Part shown: one piece after another, positions 44,670 to 54,112 of the stretch
Numbering within the stretch: the first letter of the stretch is position 1
Layout: each line of letters starts with the position of its first letter
Source of the DNA: Bryobacteraceae bacterium
Lineage (GTDB): Bacteria; Acidobacteriota; Terriglobia; Bryobacterales; Bryobacteraceae
NCBI GenBank assembly: GCA_019752335.1
Contig: JAIEMJ010000033.1
Location: 1-64,000, forward strand
Reading direction: 5' to 3'
DNA length: 64,000 bases
Notes under the pieces: generated by a model
What the model was told of the DNA's origin: nothing
What the model saw: only the letters and a program-made list of their open reading frames with translations
Databases searched by the model: none
Made by a program: the position numbers and the translations under genes

Positions 44670-45514
44670 TTCTGGTCCTGTTGCTGCTGGGCGCTGAGCC
44701 TTGGCCCGAGCAGGGGCTCGAGAAGGGGCTGGCGGCGTTAAAGGCGGGTCGCGTGGCTGAGGCGCGGGCGGCGCTGGAAGAAGCGGCCAAGTTGACGCCC
44801 GGTGAGCCGGTGGTGTGGCTGGCCCTGGCCGACGCGCGGCTGCGCAGCGGGGAGGCGGCCTTGGCGGTGGCGGCGATGCAGCAGGCGCGGAAGCTGGCGG
44901 CGGGGTCGCCGCTGGTGGAGCGCGCCCGGGGCATGTTCGCCCGGCGGATGGGCGAGGCCGGGAAGGCGCTGCTGGATGCGCGCCAGGAGAAGCGGGCGGA
45001 GACGCTGCTGCGGGCGGCGCTGCTCGAGTTCCCGAAGGAAGCGGAACTGTGGCGGTTGTTGGGGTTGGCGCTGTATGCGCAGGGCCGGAACCCGGCGGCT
45101 GTGACCGCGTTTATGGCGGCGATTGATTTGGCGCCCGAGGACGAGACTTTATACGCGGGCTTAGAGACGCTGCTGCCGGCGGGCAAGGCGGTGGAGACAA
45201 GGCTGGCGCAGTACGCGGCTGCGCATGCGGAGTCGGCGTTGGGCTGGTATTTGCTAGGCCTGGAGCGGGGCGACGCGGCCCTGTGGGAGAAGGCTTTGGC
45301 GCTGGACGGCAAGTTTTGGCCCGCGGCGTTTGCGCTGCACAGACAGGCGGAGCCGGCGCGAGCCGTAGCACTACTGGAGCGCGTGGTGGAGCTGAACGCT
45401 GAATACGCGCCGGCCTACTATTCGCTGGCGCAACTCTACGGCAGGCTGGGGGAACGGGAGAAGGCGCTCGCGGCGCGGAGGCGGCATCATGAATTGGTGC
45501 GCGAGGCGCCGTGA
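44660..45514 (+). CDS. Tetratricopeptide-repeat protein
   Basis: A 284-residue protein: a short hydrophobic N-terminus (LVLVLLLLGAEPW) followed by TPR helices (GLEKGLAALKAGRVAEARAALEEA, PVVWLALADARLRSGEAALAV, AELWRLLGLALYAQGRNPAAV, APAYYSLAQLYGRLGEREKAL). It probably scaffolds a complex in the periplasm. Start GTG 44660 overlaps the CRTAC1 stop by 10 bp. TPR proteins often follow CRTAC1 genes in Acidobacteria. It ends 68 bp before the convergent receptor 3 gene. Confidence 0.8.
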   Translation: MALVLVLLLLGAEPWPEQGLEKGLAALKAGRVAEARAALEEAAKLTPGEPVVWLALADARLRSGEAALAVAAMQQARKLAAGSPLVERARGMFARRMGEAGKALLDARQEKRAETLLRAALLEFPKEAELWRLLGLALYAQGRNPAAVTAFMAAIDLAPEDETLYAGLETLLPAGKAVETRLAQYAAAHAESALGWYLLGLERGDAALWEKALALDGKFWPAAFALHRQAEPARAVALLERVVELNAEYAPAYYSLAQLYGRLGEREKALAARRRHHELVREAP

Positions 45515-45530
45515 GGCTTGGTGAAAAACG

Positions 45531-45557
45531 TAGGACCGGCCTGGAAGACCGGTCCTG
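45531..45557. repeat. Dispersed palindromic element (GGACC family), copy 4
   Basis: GGACCGG (45533-45539) and CCGGTCC (45549-45555) pair over 7 bp around a 9-nt loop, preceded by GTA as in the other copies. It separates two convergent genes and may act as a terminator stem on the plus strand (TCTTTT follows at about 15 nt). Confidence 0.6.
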
Positions 45558-45582
45558 CGGAGTGGTCTTTTCAGCAGAGTGT

Positions 45583-48500
45583 CTAGAACGAAAGGCGCGC
45601 CGTGAATTGTACCTGACGCGGCGTCCAGAAGGATTGCTGCAACTGCACCAAGCCGTCGGAGGCGTTGGGATTGTTGAGTCCTTGGATGTTAAAGGCGTTG
45701 AAGGCGTCCACGTTGAAACGGAGGCGCCAACGTTCGGCGATGGCGAACTCCTTGTAGAGCGAGATGTCGCTTTGGAAGTTCTTCGGCCCCTGCAGCACCA
45801 ACGCGTTATACGGCTGGGGGCCCGCCGGACCGGGGTTGAAGCCGGTGAGCACCTGCTGTCCGTTGGCCAGGCTCATGGTGATGTTGTTGTTGCCGAATTG
45901 CGTCGTACCCGGTGTATTGTTGATCGGCGCGAGATAGGCCCGGTAGTCAGACGGAATGCCCTGGACGCCGCGCGTGGTGGCGTTGACGAGATTCGGCGGA
46001 ATGTAGCCGTTGAACCACTGGTACGCCGGACGGCAAACGCCGGAGCGGCAATCGGTGACCGGCTGGGACGTCTTTGAGAGTTTGATCGGATTGGTTTCGC
46101 CCCAGTTGCTATTGCCGACCTGGAAAGCCTGCGAGACTACCGTGCCGACAAAGGCCATCTGATAGCCGCCAACCAAAGCGTTGACGAATTTGTTGCTGTT
46201 GCCCAGGAAGCGCTTGCCCTTACCAAAAGGCACGTCCACAATGCCGTTGAAGGAAATCCGGTTCCGGGGAATCGCCGTATCGAGGCGGTAGTTCTGCCAA
46301 CGGTTGAATGCCTCGCTCGGTTCGAGCGGGGTGCCTACATCCAGGCCGCGCGGAATCGCGCCCGCGGCATAATTCTGGGCCGGGTAGAGCGAGTTATCGC
46401 GGAAAGTATTGCCACCGACGCGGAAAGCGCGGGAATGCACGTAGAAGACCTGGTAGCCGAAGCCCTTGCGGAAGGGCCGCTGATAGTTCAGTTGGAAGGC
46501 GGTGTTGTTCGAGAAGCCAAGCTTCGTCGATTGGGTGATGGAGCCCCAAGTCCGCTGATCGTAGGGCCGGGTGGCGACGCCGGCCAGCGGGCCGGTGGGA
46601 GGAGTGGTCCCCGTGGCGGCCTGCCAAACGTAGGTGGAGGGCGCGTTGTTCAGCAGGAAGTTTTGATCGAGGTTATTTCCGTGCGTATAGATCAAGGACG
46701 AGCGCAGCACCGAGCCGTCGCGGAAGGGCTGCTCCAAGGTGAAGTTCGCCTCGCGCACGCGGGCGGGCGGGTAGTTGGGGCTGAGCACGGTGCCGGTGCC
46801 GATGCCGGGCAGCAGGGCGGTGGTGGAGTTGGTATTCACCACTCCGGCGCTGTTGAGGCCGGTGATGACGTTAAGCGGCGAACGGAGCAGCAGGTTGGGT
46901 AGTCCGTCCGGCGCTTGGGCCGCTGACGTATAGCTTTGGGAATAGCCGGCGGTGAAGGGGTAACTGGCCGTTAGGTAGCGGATGGAGTTGCGCACGGGCA
47001 CCGGGTAGATGTACTCACCGAAGCCGCCACGAATCACCGTTCCGTTCCGGCCGAAGGACGGGGTGTAGGCAAAGCCCAGCCGCGGCATGATGTTCCAGTT
47101 GGCGGAGTTGACGCCCCGCGACGGCATGCCGCCCTCTTGTAACGTTTCAAACTTCACGCCGAGGTTGCGCAAATTGGTGAGGAGAGTTTCTTGCGTGAGG
47201 CCCTGCTGGACGTAGTAATCGAGCGAGCGCGGCAGCGAGAGGGCATTATTCTTCGGGTTAAACGCCACCAGATAATCATTGGCGGCCACCGGCCCCGGAT
47301 GCGCTTCCCAGCGGACGCCGGCATTGATGGTGAGACGCTGGCTCACCCGCCAGTTGTCCTGCACGTAGGAGTCGAATTCGATCAGCCAGCAGTTATTGAA
47401 GGGCGCATTGCGATTCTGGCTGAAGCTGGAGGCGGCGCCGAGGAAGAAGTCGGCGTCGGCGAAACCGGAGTTTGGCCGGTTGCCGAAGTTGATACCGGTG
47501 CTGGGGTCGTAGAGGCCGGTGGCCTGATTGCTGTAGGCGATGGTGTTGGGCGAACGGTCCGACATGTAGCCGAACTTCTCGTGACGGATACGGGCGCCAA
47601 AGGCGAACTGATGTTTGCCGGCGATTTTGTTGAAATTCTGATCGAGCGTGCTGACGCGTTGGCTCATGCCGTAGTTCCACTGCGAACCACCGTAGGGCAT
47701 CAGCAGGTTCGCGCCGATGGCCGGGAAGCCGATCTGGCCGAAGTTATTGGGCAGGCCGAACTGTTTTTCAAAATTCTTGCGCGAGGCATCGTTGCCTTCC
47801 ACGTACATGCGCTGCCACTGGATGGAGAGGATGGTCTCGGAGAAGAAGGTGGGCGAATAGGTGCGGGTCCAGCCCAGCGCGCCGCTGATGGTTTGGATGG
47901 GAATCCGCCGGAAGCCGGTGGAACCGGCCTCCAGTTCCGGGCTGGCGATGTTCGCCGGAGAGTTGGAGGGGAAGTTACGCAAAGCCTGCTGCTGCTGGTC
48001 GATTTCCGTGAAGCGGAAGTAGGCGCGGTTCTTGTCGTTGAAGACGTGGTCCAGGCGCGTGGTGTAGTTGGGCACCGTCTGTTCGGTGCGGTTCTGGCCG
48101 TTCAGATTGAAGTTGACCAGGGGATTATCGTTCGAGGTGGGCAACGGCGTGGCGGCGTAGAGCGTTTTCGCCAAGGGGCTGATGCGATTCAACGGAATCT
48201 GATTGTTGCTGAAGGGCAGACGGGAGTAGTTGTTCTCGCGGCTTTGCGTGGTGTTGGGGTCGTAGAGTTGCTGGAGCAGATTGGCCCCATTCACCAGGCC
48301 CGAGAAATCGCCGTTGCGCATGGCCACGGTGGGAACGTACATCAGTTGCTGGGCGCTGCGCCGCAGGGAGAAGCGCTCGAAGGCGACGAAGAAGAACGTG
48401 CGGTTTCGTCCGTTGTAGAGCTTCGGAATCCAGATGGGGCCGCCGATGGAGAGGCCGAACTCATTGCGCACCAAGGGCGGAGCCTTAAAGTTGGCGGGAT

Positions 48501-49269
48501 CCTGCCGGGCACGCGCGATACCAAAGTAGTTGTTCCGGGCGGTTTCAAACAGGCTGCCGTGGAACTGGTTGGTGCCGGACTTGGTGGTGAGAATCACCGT
48601 GGCGGGCGTCGCGAACTGAGCGCTGGAATTCAGCGTTTCAAAGCGCGCCTCCTGTACCGAATCCGGATCCGGCAGGATCGCTTGTGAGGAGTTCGCGGGG
48701 CTGCCGAAGTTGCGGTTGGTCATGGGCGCCCCGTCCTGCGAGTATTCCATGCCTTCGCCCATCAGGCCGTTGGCGCGGGTGCCGCCGGCTTCGAGGCCCG
48801 GCACGGTATTCTGGGCGAGGCCCAGAATGTTGCGGCCATTCTGCGGCAGTTGGCTGATGCGCGCCGCGTCGAGTTGGGTGTTCACCGTGCCGCTATCGTA
48901 AGTCGCTAACTGCAGCGTCTCACCGCTCACGGTCACCTTCTCGTTGACATCACCCACGCTGAGTTTGGGATTCAGCACCAGCACCTGGCCGTTCTGCAAG
49001 GTAATCACCTGCTCGGATTTTTTCATGCCGGGCGCGGCGAACGTCAAACGATAGCTGCCGGCGAAGAGGCCCCGGAGTGAATAGAAGCCATTGGCGCCCG
49101 CGGTGGTGCTGGTGACCACGCCAGTGGCCTGGTTCAGCGCTTCGACGCTACAGCCGGGAATGGTTGCGTCCGTGGAATCCTGGACGGTGCCTTGGATGGT
49201 GGCGGCGCCACTCTGCGCCAGTAGCGCCGGTGTCGCGAGGAGAAACAGAAATAGTTGAAGCAATTTCAC
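45583..49269 (-). CDS. TonB-dependent Oar-like outer-membrane receptor 3
   Basis: A 1,228-residue receptor, the longest complete one here. Signal (LLQLFLFLLATPALLAQ), carboxypeptidase-regulatory domain (TIQGTVQDSTDATIPGCSV), plug (EYSQDGAPMTNRNFGSPAN, FATPATVILTTKSGTNQFHGS) and barrel ending VQFTARLSF. The GTG 49269 start follows AAGGGG at 10 nt. It is divergent from the cytochrome-TPR gene (111 bp apart). Substrate unknown. Confidence 0.9.
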   Translation of the reverse strand: MKLLQLFLFLLATPALLAQSGAATIQGTVQDSTDATIPGCSVEALNQATGVVTSTTAGANGFYSLRGLFAGSYRLTFAAPGMKKSEQVITLQNGQVLVLNPKLSVGDVNEKVTVSGETLQLATYDSGTVNTQLDAARISQLPQNGRNILGLAQNTVPGLEAGGTRANGLMGEGMEYSQDGAPMTNRNFGSPANSSQAILPDPDSVQEARFETLNSSAQFATPATVILTTKSGTNQFHGSLFETARNNYFGIARARQDPANFKAPPLVRNEFGLSIGGPIWIPKLYNGRNRTFFFVAFERFSLRRSAQQLMYVPTVAMRNGDFSGLVNGANLLQQLYDPNTTQSRENNYSRLPFSNNQIPLNRISPLAKTLYAATPLPTSNDNPLVNFNLNGQNRTEQTVPNYTTRLDHVFNDKNRAYFRFTEIDQQQQALRNFPSNSPANIASPELEAGSTGFRRIPIQTISGALGWTRTYSPTFFSETILSIQWQRMYVEGNDASRKNFEKQFGLPNNFGQIGFPAIGANLLMPYGGSQWNYGMSQRVSTLDQNFNKIAGKHQFAFGARIRHEKFGYMSDRSPNTIAYSNQATGLYDPSTGINFGNRPNSGFADADFFLGAASSFSQNRNAPFNNCWLIEFDSYVQDNWRVSQRLTINAGVRWEAHPGPVAANDYLVAFNPKNNALSLPRSLDYYVQQGLTQETLLTNLRNLGVKFETLQEGGMPSRGVNSANWNIMPRLGFAYTPSFGRNGTVIRGGFGEYIYPVPVRNSIRYLTASYPFTAGYSQSYTSAAQAPDGLPNLLLRSPLNVITGLNSAGVVNTNSTTALLPGIGTGTVLSPNYPPARVREANFTLEQPFRDGSVLRSSLIYTHGNNLDQNFLLNNAPSTYVWQAATGTTPPTGPLAGVATRPYDQRTWGSITQSTKLGFSNNTAFQLNYQRPFRKGFGYQVFYVHSRAFRVGGNTFRDNSLYPAQNYAAGAIPRGLDVGTPLEPSEAFNRWQNYRLDTAIPRNRISFNGIVDVPFGKGKRFLGNSNKFVNALVGGYQMAFVGTVVSQAFQVGNSNWGETNPIKLSKTSQPVTDCRSGVCRPAYQWFNGYIPPNLVNATTRGVQGIPSDYRAYLAPINNTPGTTQFGNNNITMSLANGQQVLTGFNPGPAGPQPYNALVLQGPKNFQSDISLYKEFAIAERWRLRFNVDAFNAFNIQGLNNPNASDGLVQLQQSFWTPRQVQFTARLSF

Positions 49270-49380
49270 AGGTGGAGCCCCTTAAAGCTGATTCGTGGCG
49301 TCAGGACAACTACGAGAACCTGCCGCCAATAGACTTGGTAGAGTATCACAAAAGTGCTCTACTAACCTTCAGGATCTTTC

Positions 49381-51516
49381 ATGAAAACATGGTGGCTACT
49401 GCTGTTACTTACTGTCGCTGACGCGCGGCCCGAGGACTCCCGCGTCTGCGCGGGCTGCCACCGGAGCATTTGGGAAACCTATCAGCGCACCGGCATGGGC
49501 CGCTCGTTCGCGGCGGCCTCTGCGGCCAATACCGGCGAGGGCACTTACTACCATGCGCCGTCGGAAAGCTGGTTTCGTAACCTCACCCGAGACGGTAACC
49601 ACTTCCAGCGGCGCTGGCAACTGGATGACGCTGGCCGCGAAATCAACGTCATGGAGAAACAGATCCACTTTGTGATGGGCTCCGGCCATCTGGCGCGAAC
49701 CTTTCTGCATCGCACACCGGCGGGCGCGCTGTTCGAGCTGCCGTTAGGTTGGTACGCCGAGAAGGGCGGGCTGTGGGCGATGAATCCTGGATACGACCGT
49801 CCCGATCACGAGGGCTTCCGCCGCCCCATCACCTACGACTGCATGTTCTGCCACAATGCCTACCCCAGCATCCCCACCGCACGAGTTTCGGATTCCGTCT
49901 ACGCCGGCGCGCTGCCGCAAGGCATCGATTGCGCGCGCTGCCACGGGCCCGGGCAGCGCCACGCGCAACTCGCGGGCGTCCCCGCGACGCCACGCGCGCT
50001 GATCCGTCAGGCGATCGTCAATCCCAAGCGACTTCCCGCCGAGCGGCAACTCGAAGTCTGCATGGCCTGTCATCTCGAAACGACGAGCTTCCCGCTGCCC
50101 AACGCCATCCAGCGTCTGGGGCGCGGCCCCTTCTCCTTCCGCCCCGGTGAGCCGCTGGGTGACTTTATCCTCAATTTTGACCATGCCCCCAGCGCTGGAC
50201 GTGAGGATAAGTTCGAGATCGTGAACTCGGCCTATCGTCTGCGCCGCTCCGCTTGCTTCGTGAAGAGCGCCGGCAAAATGCTCTGCACCACGTGTCACGA
50301 TCCGCACGCGGCGCCGCGCGGGGCGGACGCCGTCCGGCACTACGACGCCGCATGCCGGCAGTGTCATGCTACAGGCGATCATGTGGCCGCCCAGGAGAAC
50401 TGCGCAGGCTGCCACCTGCCGAAGCGCCGCACCGAAGATGTCATCCACGCTGTCGCGACGGACCACTTTATCCAGCGCCGTCCGCCCGCCGGCGATCCGC
50501 TGGCCGCGCGCCAGGAGATCCGCGATCACTATCGCGGACCCGTCGCCTTGTACTATCCCGAAAAGCTGCCCGCCTCGCCCGAAAGTGAGCTCTACCTGGC
50601 AGCCGCGCAGGTGAAGCAGAAGAGCAATCTGACGGAGGGCATCGCCCGGCTCACGCGGGCCATCCAGCGCTTCGCCCCGCCGCGCGCGGAGTGGTACCTC
50701 GATCTGGCGGAGGCCCTCGAAAACAGCGGCCGCCTGGCGGAGGCGCTGCCTTGGTACCGGACGGCGGCGCGGCGGGATCCGGCGTCGGCCGAACTGACGC
50801 AGAAGCTGGGCACGGCGCTGCGAAGGTCCGGCGCTCATGCGGAGGCTGTCGAGGTGTTGGGGCGCGCGGCGGCTTTGCAGCCTGGACGAGCGTTGACGTG
50901 GCATGAGCTGGGCCTCGCCTACACTTCGCTCGACCGCCGGACCGATGCCGCCGCCTCGCTGCGGCGCGCGCTCGTGCAGGATCCGGAGTTGCCGGAAGCG
51001 CACAACAATCTGGGGATTCTGGAGCTATCCGAAACCGCGTTCCGCGAGGCCATCCGCATCAAGCCGGACTACGCCGACGCCCACGCCAACCTCGCCAGTC
51101 TGCTGAGTGGCGCCGGACGAACGGCTGAGGCGCGCGAGGCTTTCGCGCGGGCCCTTCGCCTGCGTCCGAAAGATGCCCGGACGCGCTTCAACTACGCGCT
51201 GCTGCTGGGGCGGGAGAACCGTTACGACGACGCGCAGCGCGAGCTGGAGTCCTGCATCGGCGCCGATCCTTCCTTCGCGGACGCCTTTGAATTGCTGGGA
51301 GATCTGCTGCTGGCGCGCGGCCAGACCCCGGCGGCGGTGGAGCGCTACCGCGCCGCGGTGCTCCTGCGTCCGGCATCCGCAAGCGCGAACCTTGGCCTGG
51401 GGCTGGCGCTGCTGGCCGCCGGTGATACGGCCGCTGCTCGGCCGTATCTCGAAAGGGCGGCCGCCGCCGGCGACGCCAAAGTCCGCTCCCGGGCGCTGGC
51501 GGCGCTGGGGGGTTAG
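49381..51516 (+). CDS. Secreted seven-haem cytochrome c fused to TPR repeats
   Basis: A 711-residue protein. The N-terminal half has seven CxxCH motifs: CAGCH, CMFCH, CARCH, CMACH, CTTCH, CRQCH and CAGCH, in the cytochrome c554/NrfA-like multihaem style, after a signal sequence (WWLLLLLTVADA). From about residue 410 the protein is a TPR superhelix (EWYLDLAEALENSGRLAEALPWY, RALTWHELGLAYTSLDRRTDAAASL, DYADAHANLASLLSGAGRTAEA). This fusion suggests an exported electron-transfer or nitrite/hydroxylamine-type enzyme with a protein-binding arm. ATG 49381 follows CAGGA. Haem count is from motifs only. Confidence 0.88.
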   Translation: MKTWWLLLLLTVADARPEDSRVCAGCHRSIWETYQRTGMGRSFAAASAANTGEGTYYHAPSESWFRNLTRDGNHFQRRWQLDDAGREINVMEKQIHFVMGSGHLARTFLHRTPAGALFELPLGWYAEKGGLWAMNPGYDRPDHEGFRRPITYDCMFCHNAYPSIPTARVSDSVYAGALPQGIDCARCHGPGQRHAQLAGVPATPRALIRQAIVNPKRLPAERQLEVCMACHLETTSFPLPNAIQRLGRGPFSFRPGEPLGDFILNFDHAPSAGREDKFEIVNSAYRLRRSACFVKSAGKMLCTTCHDPHAAPRGADAVRHYDAACRQCHATGDHVAAQENCAGCHLPKRRTEDVIHAVATDHFIQRRPPAGDPLAARQEIRDHYRGPVALYYPEKLPASPESELYLAAAQVKQKSNLTEGIARLTRAIQRFAPPRAEWYLDLAEALENSGRLAEALPWYRTAARRDPASAELTQKLGTALRRSGAHAEAVEVLGRAAALQPGRALTWHELGLAYTSLDRRTDAAASLRRALVQDPELPEAHNNLGILELSETAFREAIRIKPDYADAHANLASLLSGAGRTAEAREAFARALRLRPKDARTRFNYALLLGRENRYDDAQRELESCIGADPSFADAFELLGDLLLARGQTPAAVERYRAAVLLRPASASANLGLGLALLAAGDTAAARPYLERAAAAGDAKVRSRALAALGG

Positions 51517-51623
51517 GCGCAAGCTCGAACGAAGGAAGGTGGGTGCGGGAACGGCGCAACTAGCTAGACCAGAGTTTTCCACTACTGGACAGCCGCCATA
51601 AATCCCCTATGTCTAAGCGGCCC

Positions 51624-52667
51624 TCAGCCGCCTAAGGTCACCAATTCCTCGCTCGCCATCCGCTTCAATTGGCCGCAAGCGGCGTAGATATCGCGGCCGC
51701 GGGGCTTGCGCAAGTAGCACGGCACCTGAGCGCGGACGATGCGCTGAAAAGATGCGACGCGCTCCGGCGTAGGGGTGCCGAACGGGATTCCCGGCCCTGG
51801 ATTTAGCGCGATCAGGTTCACCTTACAATTCAGCTTGCCGACGAGTTGCACGACGCGGCGCGCGTCTTCGTCGGTGTCGTTTACGTCTTTCAGGAGCACG
51901 TACTCAAACGTGAGGTGCTCGTCCTTGCGCAAGGGGTACTGGCGGCAGGTCTCCATCAGGTCCGCCAGATGGTACTTCTTGGTGATCGGCATCAGTTCGC
52001 GCCGTTGCGCCTCGTAGCTGGCGTTCAACGAAATCGCGAGGCGCGGACGCACTTCGGCTTGGCCAAGCTCGATCATCTTCGGAATGATGCCCGATGTCGA
52101 GAGCGTGATGCGCTTCGGCGCGATGCCGATGACGCCGGTGAGCAGGCGGGTGGCCTTCAGCACGTTCGGCAGGTTCAGTAGTGGCTCGCCCATGCCCATG
52201 AGGACGAGGTTCAAGCGCCGGTCAGTGGGCGAAAGGCCGTTGTGCTCCATCACCAGCAGCACCTGGGCGACGATCTCGCCGGCGGTGAGATTGCGCTCCA
52301 GGCCCATCAGGGCGGTAAGGCAGAACTTGCAGTCCACCGGGCAGCCCACTTGGGAGGAGATGCAGATAGTGTCGCGATCGTCCTGCGGCATGAGGACGGT
52401 TTCGACGGTGCGTTGGTCGGCGAGGTCCAGCAGATAGCGCCGCGTGCCGTCGCTGGAGTCGTAGCGATGCTGCACGGTGGGCATGCCCACGGGTAGTTCG
52501 GCGGCGAGGCGTTGGCGCAGAGTCGCCGGGAGGGACGTCATGCGGTCCAAGGTCAAGATGCGCTTCGTGTAGACGTAGTCGAACACCTGGCGGGCGCGGT
52601 AGGCGGGCTCCGGCCGGAGCGCCTGTTCGAGTTCGGCCAGTTCCAAGCCGACGATGGCCTTCGTCAT
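51624..52667 (-). CDS. rlmN: Dual-specificity rRNA/tRNA adenosine C2-methyltransferase RlmN
   Basis: A 347-residue radical-SAM enzyme with [11 protein letters not shown] carrying the CxxxCxxC 4Fe-4S cluster, the methyl-carrying Cys near the C-terminus in [15 protein letters not shown], and ITLSTSGI. It methylates A2503 of 23S rRNA and A37 of certain tRNAs. ATG 52667 overlaps the stop of a small coupled ORF by 4 bp. Length and motifs are typical. It is transcribed away from the bacilliredoxin-thiG operon. Confidence 0.96.
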   Translation of the reverse strand: MTKAIVGLELAELEQALRPEPAYRARQVFDYVYTKRILTLDRMTSLPATLRQRLAAELPVGMPTVQHRYDSSDGTRRYLLDLADQRTVETVLMPQDDRDTICISSQVGCPVDCKFCLTALMGLERNLTAGEIVAQVLLVMEHNGLSPTDRRLNLVLMGMGEPLLNLPNVLKATRLLTGVIGIAPKRITLSTSGIIPKMIELGQAEVRPRLAISLNASYEAQRRELMPITKKYHLADLMETCRQYPLRKDEHLTFEYVLLKDVNDTDEDARRVVQLVGKLNCKVNLIALNPGPGIPFGTPTPERVASFQRIVRAQVPCYLRKPRGRDIYAACGQLKRMASEELVTLGG

Positions 52668-52840
52668 GTCTGGTCCTCCTCGGGCTCGTCGAAGCTCTCC
52701 GAGGTGAAATTGGTAATCTCCACCTCGCGTACGCCGTGGATGCGCTTCAACATGCGTTGCATCTCCGTCGCGAGCTTTTCGGTGCGTTCGTCGTCATCGG
52801 CTTCCACCACCACTTTGAGATAGACCTGGATTCGCTGCAT
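52664..52840 (-). CDS. Small 58-residue protein coupled to rlmN
   Basis: A short frame upstream of rlm[17 protein letters not shown]...[20 protein letters not shown], 58 residues, ending in TGA that overlaps the rlmN ATG (ATGA). It has an alternation of beta-strand, helix and strand like an ACT or ferredoxin-like fold (strand VYLKVVVEA, helix [15 protein letters not shown], strand VREVEIT). The coupling and codon structure argue that it is real. Function unknown. No convincing Shine-Dalgarno. I recognise no family. Confidence 0.7.
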   Translation of the reverse strand: MQRIQVYLKVVVEADDDERTEKLATEMQRMLKRIHGVREVEITNFTSESFDEPEEDQT

Positions 52841-52893
52841 ACTAGAAGTAGCCGGACGTTGTAGCCCGGAAGAACCAGTGTAGGGGAATCACC

Positions 52894-53325
52894 ATGGCAT
52901 ATCCAGAGATGTTAATCGCCGCCATGCGGCAGGACTTAACGAAGTACGGCGTTGACGAGGCGCGTACCCCGGCCGAAGTGGACGCCGCGCTCACTCCTGA
53001 CAGCGGCACCGTGCTGGTGGTGGTGAACTCCGTTTGCGGGTGCGCCGCCGGGAAAGCCCGCCCTGCTGTGGGCATGGCCCTGCAGGGAGCGCACAAGCCG
53101 ACCCGCACCGTTACCGTCTTTGCAGGCGGCGACGTCGACGCGACGGATCATCTGCGCGATCAGCATTTGGGCCAGTTCCCGCCCTCCTCGCCATCGATGG
53201 CCATTTTCCAGGACGGCAAGCCCGTTTACTACATGCACCGACACGACATTGAGCGCCGGCAGGCTCCCGAAATCGCCCAGTTGCTCGCCGAAGCGCTCGG
53301 CCGCCTCACCCCGACCCACCAGTAA
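52894..53325 (+). CDS. Bacilliredoxin BrxA/BrxB-family protein
   Basis: A 143-residue protein of the YphP/YqiW family with the CGC active site in VNSVCGCAAGKARP and the conserved N-terminus YPEMLIAAMRQDLTKYGVDE; KPVYYMHRHDIERRQAPEIA is the characteristic C-terminus. Bacilliredoxins remove bacillithiol from oxidised proteins, although the family also occurs in organisms that do not make bacillithiol. AGGGGA precedes the ATG. thiG starts 3 bp after its stop. Confidence 0.9.
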   Translation: MAYPEMLIAAMRQDLTKYGVDEARTPAEVDAALTPDSGTVLVVVNSVCGCAAGKARPAVGMALQGAHKPTRTVTVFAGGDVDATDHLRDQHLGQFPPSSPSMAIFQDGKPVYYMHRHDIERRQAPEIAQLLAEALGRLTPTHQ

Positions 53326-53328
53326 GTT

Positions 53329-54111
53329 ATGGAAGATACGTTTCGCATCGCCGGACGGGAATTCCGTTCGCGCCTGATGATTGGCACCGGCAAGTACCGC
53401 AGCTTTCCGGAGATGGCCCGCTGCCATGAAGCGAGCGGCGCCGAAGTAGTCACCGTCGCCGTGCGGCGCGTGAATCTGCACGACAAGACCAAAGAGAGCC
53501 TGCTCGACTTCATTGACCGCGACCGCTACTTCCTGCTGCCCAACACCGCGGCCTGCTACACGGCCGACGACGCCATCCGCACGGCGCGCCTGGGCCGCGA
53601 AGTGGGCCTTTCGCACTGGGTGAAGCTCGAAGTGATCGGCGACCCGGAGACGCTCTTCCCGGACAATACCGGCTTGCTCGAAGCTACCACCGTGCTGGTG
53701 AAGGAAGGCTTCGTGGTGCTACCGTACACCACGGATGACCTGATCAACGCGCGCCGCCTGATCGACGCTGGCGCGGCGGCCGTGATGCCGCTCGGCGCGC
53801 CGATTGGCTCGGGGCTGGGCATTCAGAATCTGACGAATCTGCGCATCTTGCGCGAGAAGATTCACACCGTGCCTCTGATTGTCGACGCGGGCGTTGGCAC
53901 GGCATCTGATGCTGCCTTGGCGATGGAACTTGGCTACGACGGCGTGCTGATGAACACCGCGGTGGCCGAGGCTGAGGACGCCGAGCGCATGGCCGAGGCC
54001 ATGAAACATGCCGTCATCGCCGGACGCTTGGCCTATCGCGCTGGACGCATGCCGAAACGCTTGTATGCGTCGGCGAGTTCGCCGCTGACGGGTGTCGTGG
54101 GAGCGAAATAG
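53329..54111 (+). CDS. thiG: Thiazole synthase ThiG
   Basis: A 260-residue TIM-barrel enzyme: the start [20 protein letters not shown], the catalytic Lys in WVKLEVIGD, and the phosphate loop [31 protein letters not shown] are all present. It builds the thiazole ring of thiamine from 1-deoxyxylulose 5-phosphate, dehydroglycine and ThiS-thiocarboxylate. ThiS, ThiF and ThiH are not adjacent. It lies 3 bp behind brx and 1 bp before a lipoprotein-like gene, so the three probably share a transcript. Confidence 0.96.
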   Translation: MEDTFRIAGREFRSRLMIGTGKYRSFPEMARCHEASGAEVVTVAVRRVNLHDKTKESLLDFIDRDRYFLLPNTAACYTADDAIRTARLGREVGLSHWVKLEVIGDPETLFPDNTGLLEATTVLVKEGFVVLPYTTDDLINARRLIDAGAAAVMPLGAPIGSGLGIQNLTNLRILREKIHTVPLIVDAGVGTASDAALAMELGYDGVLMNTAVAEAEDAERMAEAMKHAVIAGRLAYRAGRMPKRLYASASSPLTGVVGAK

Positions 54112-54112
54112 C

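Noticed and set aside
47191-48687. 498-codon frame opposite TonB receptor 3
   Set aside because: It is antisense to a complete receptor and repetitive in Gly, Ala, Val and Glu without a domain.
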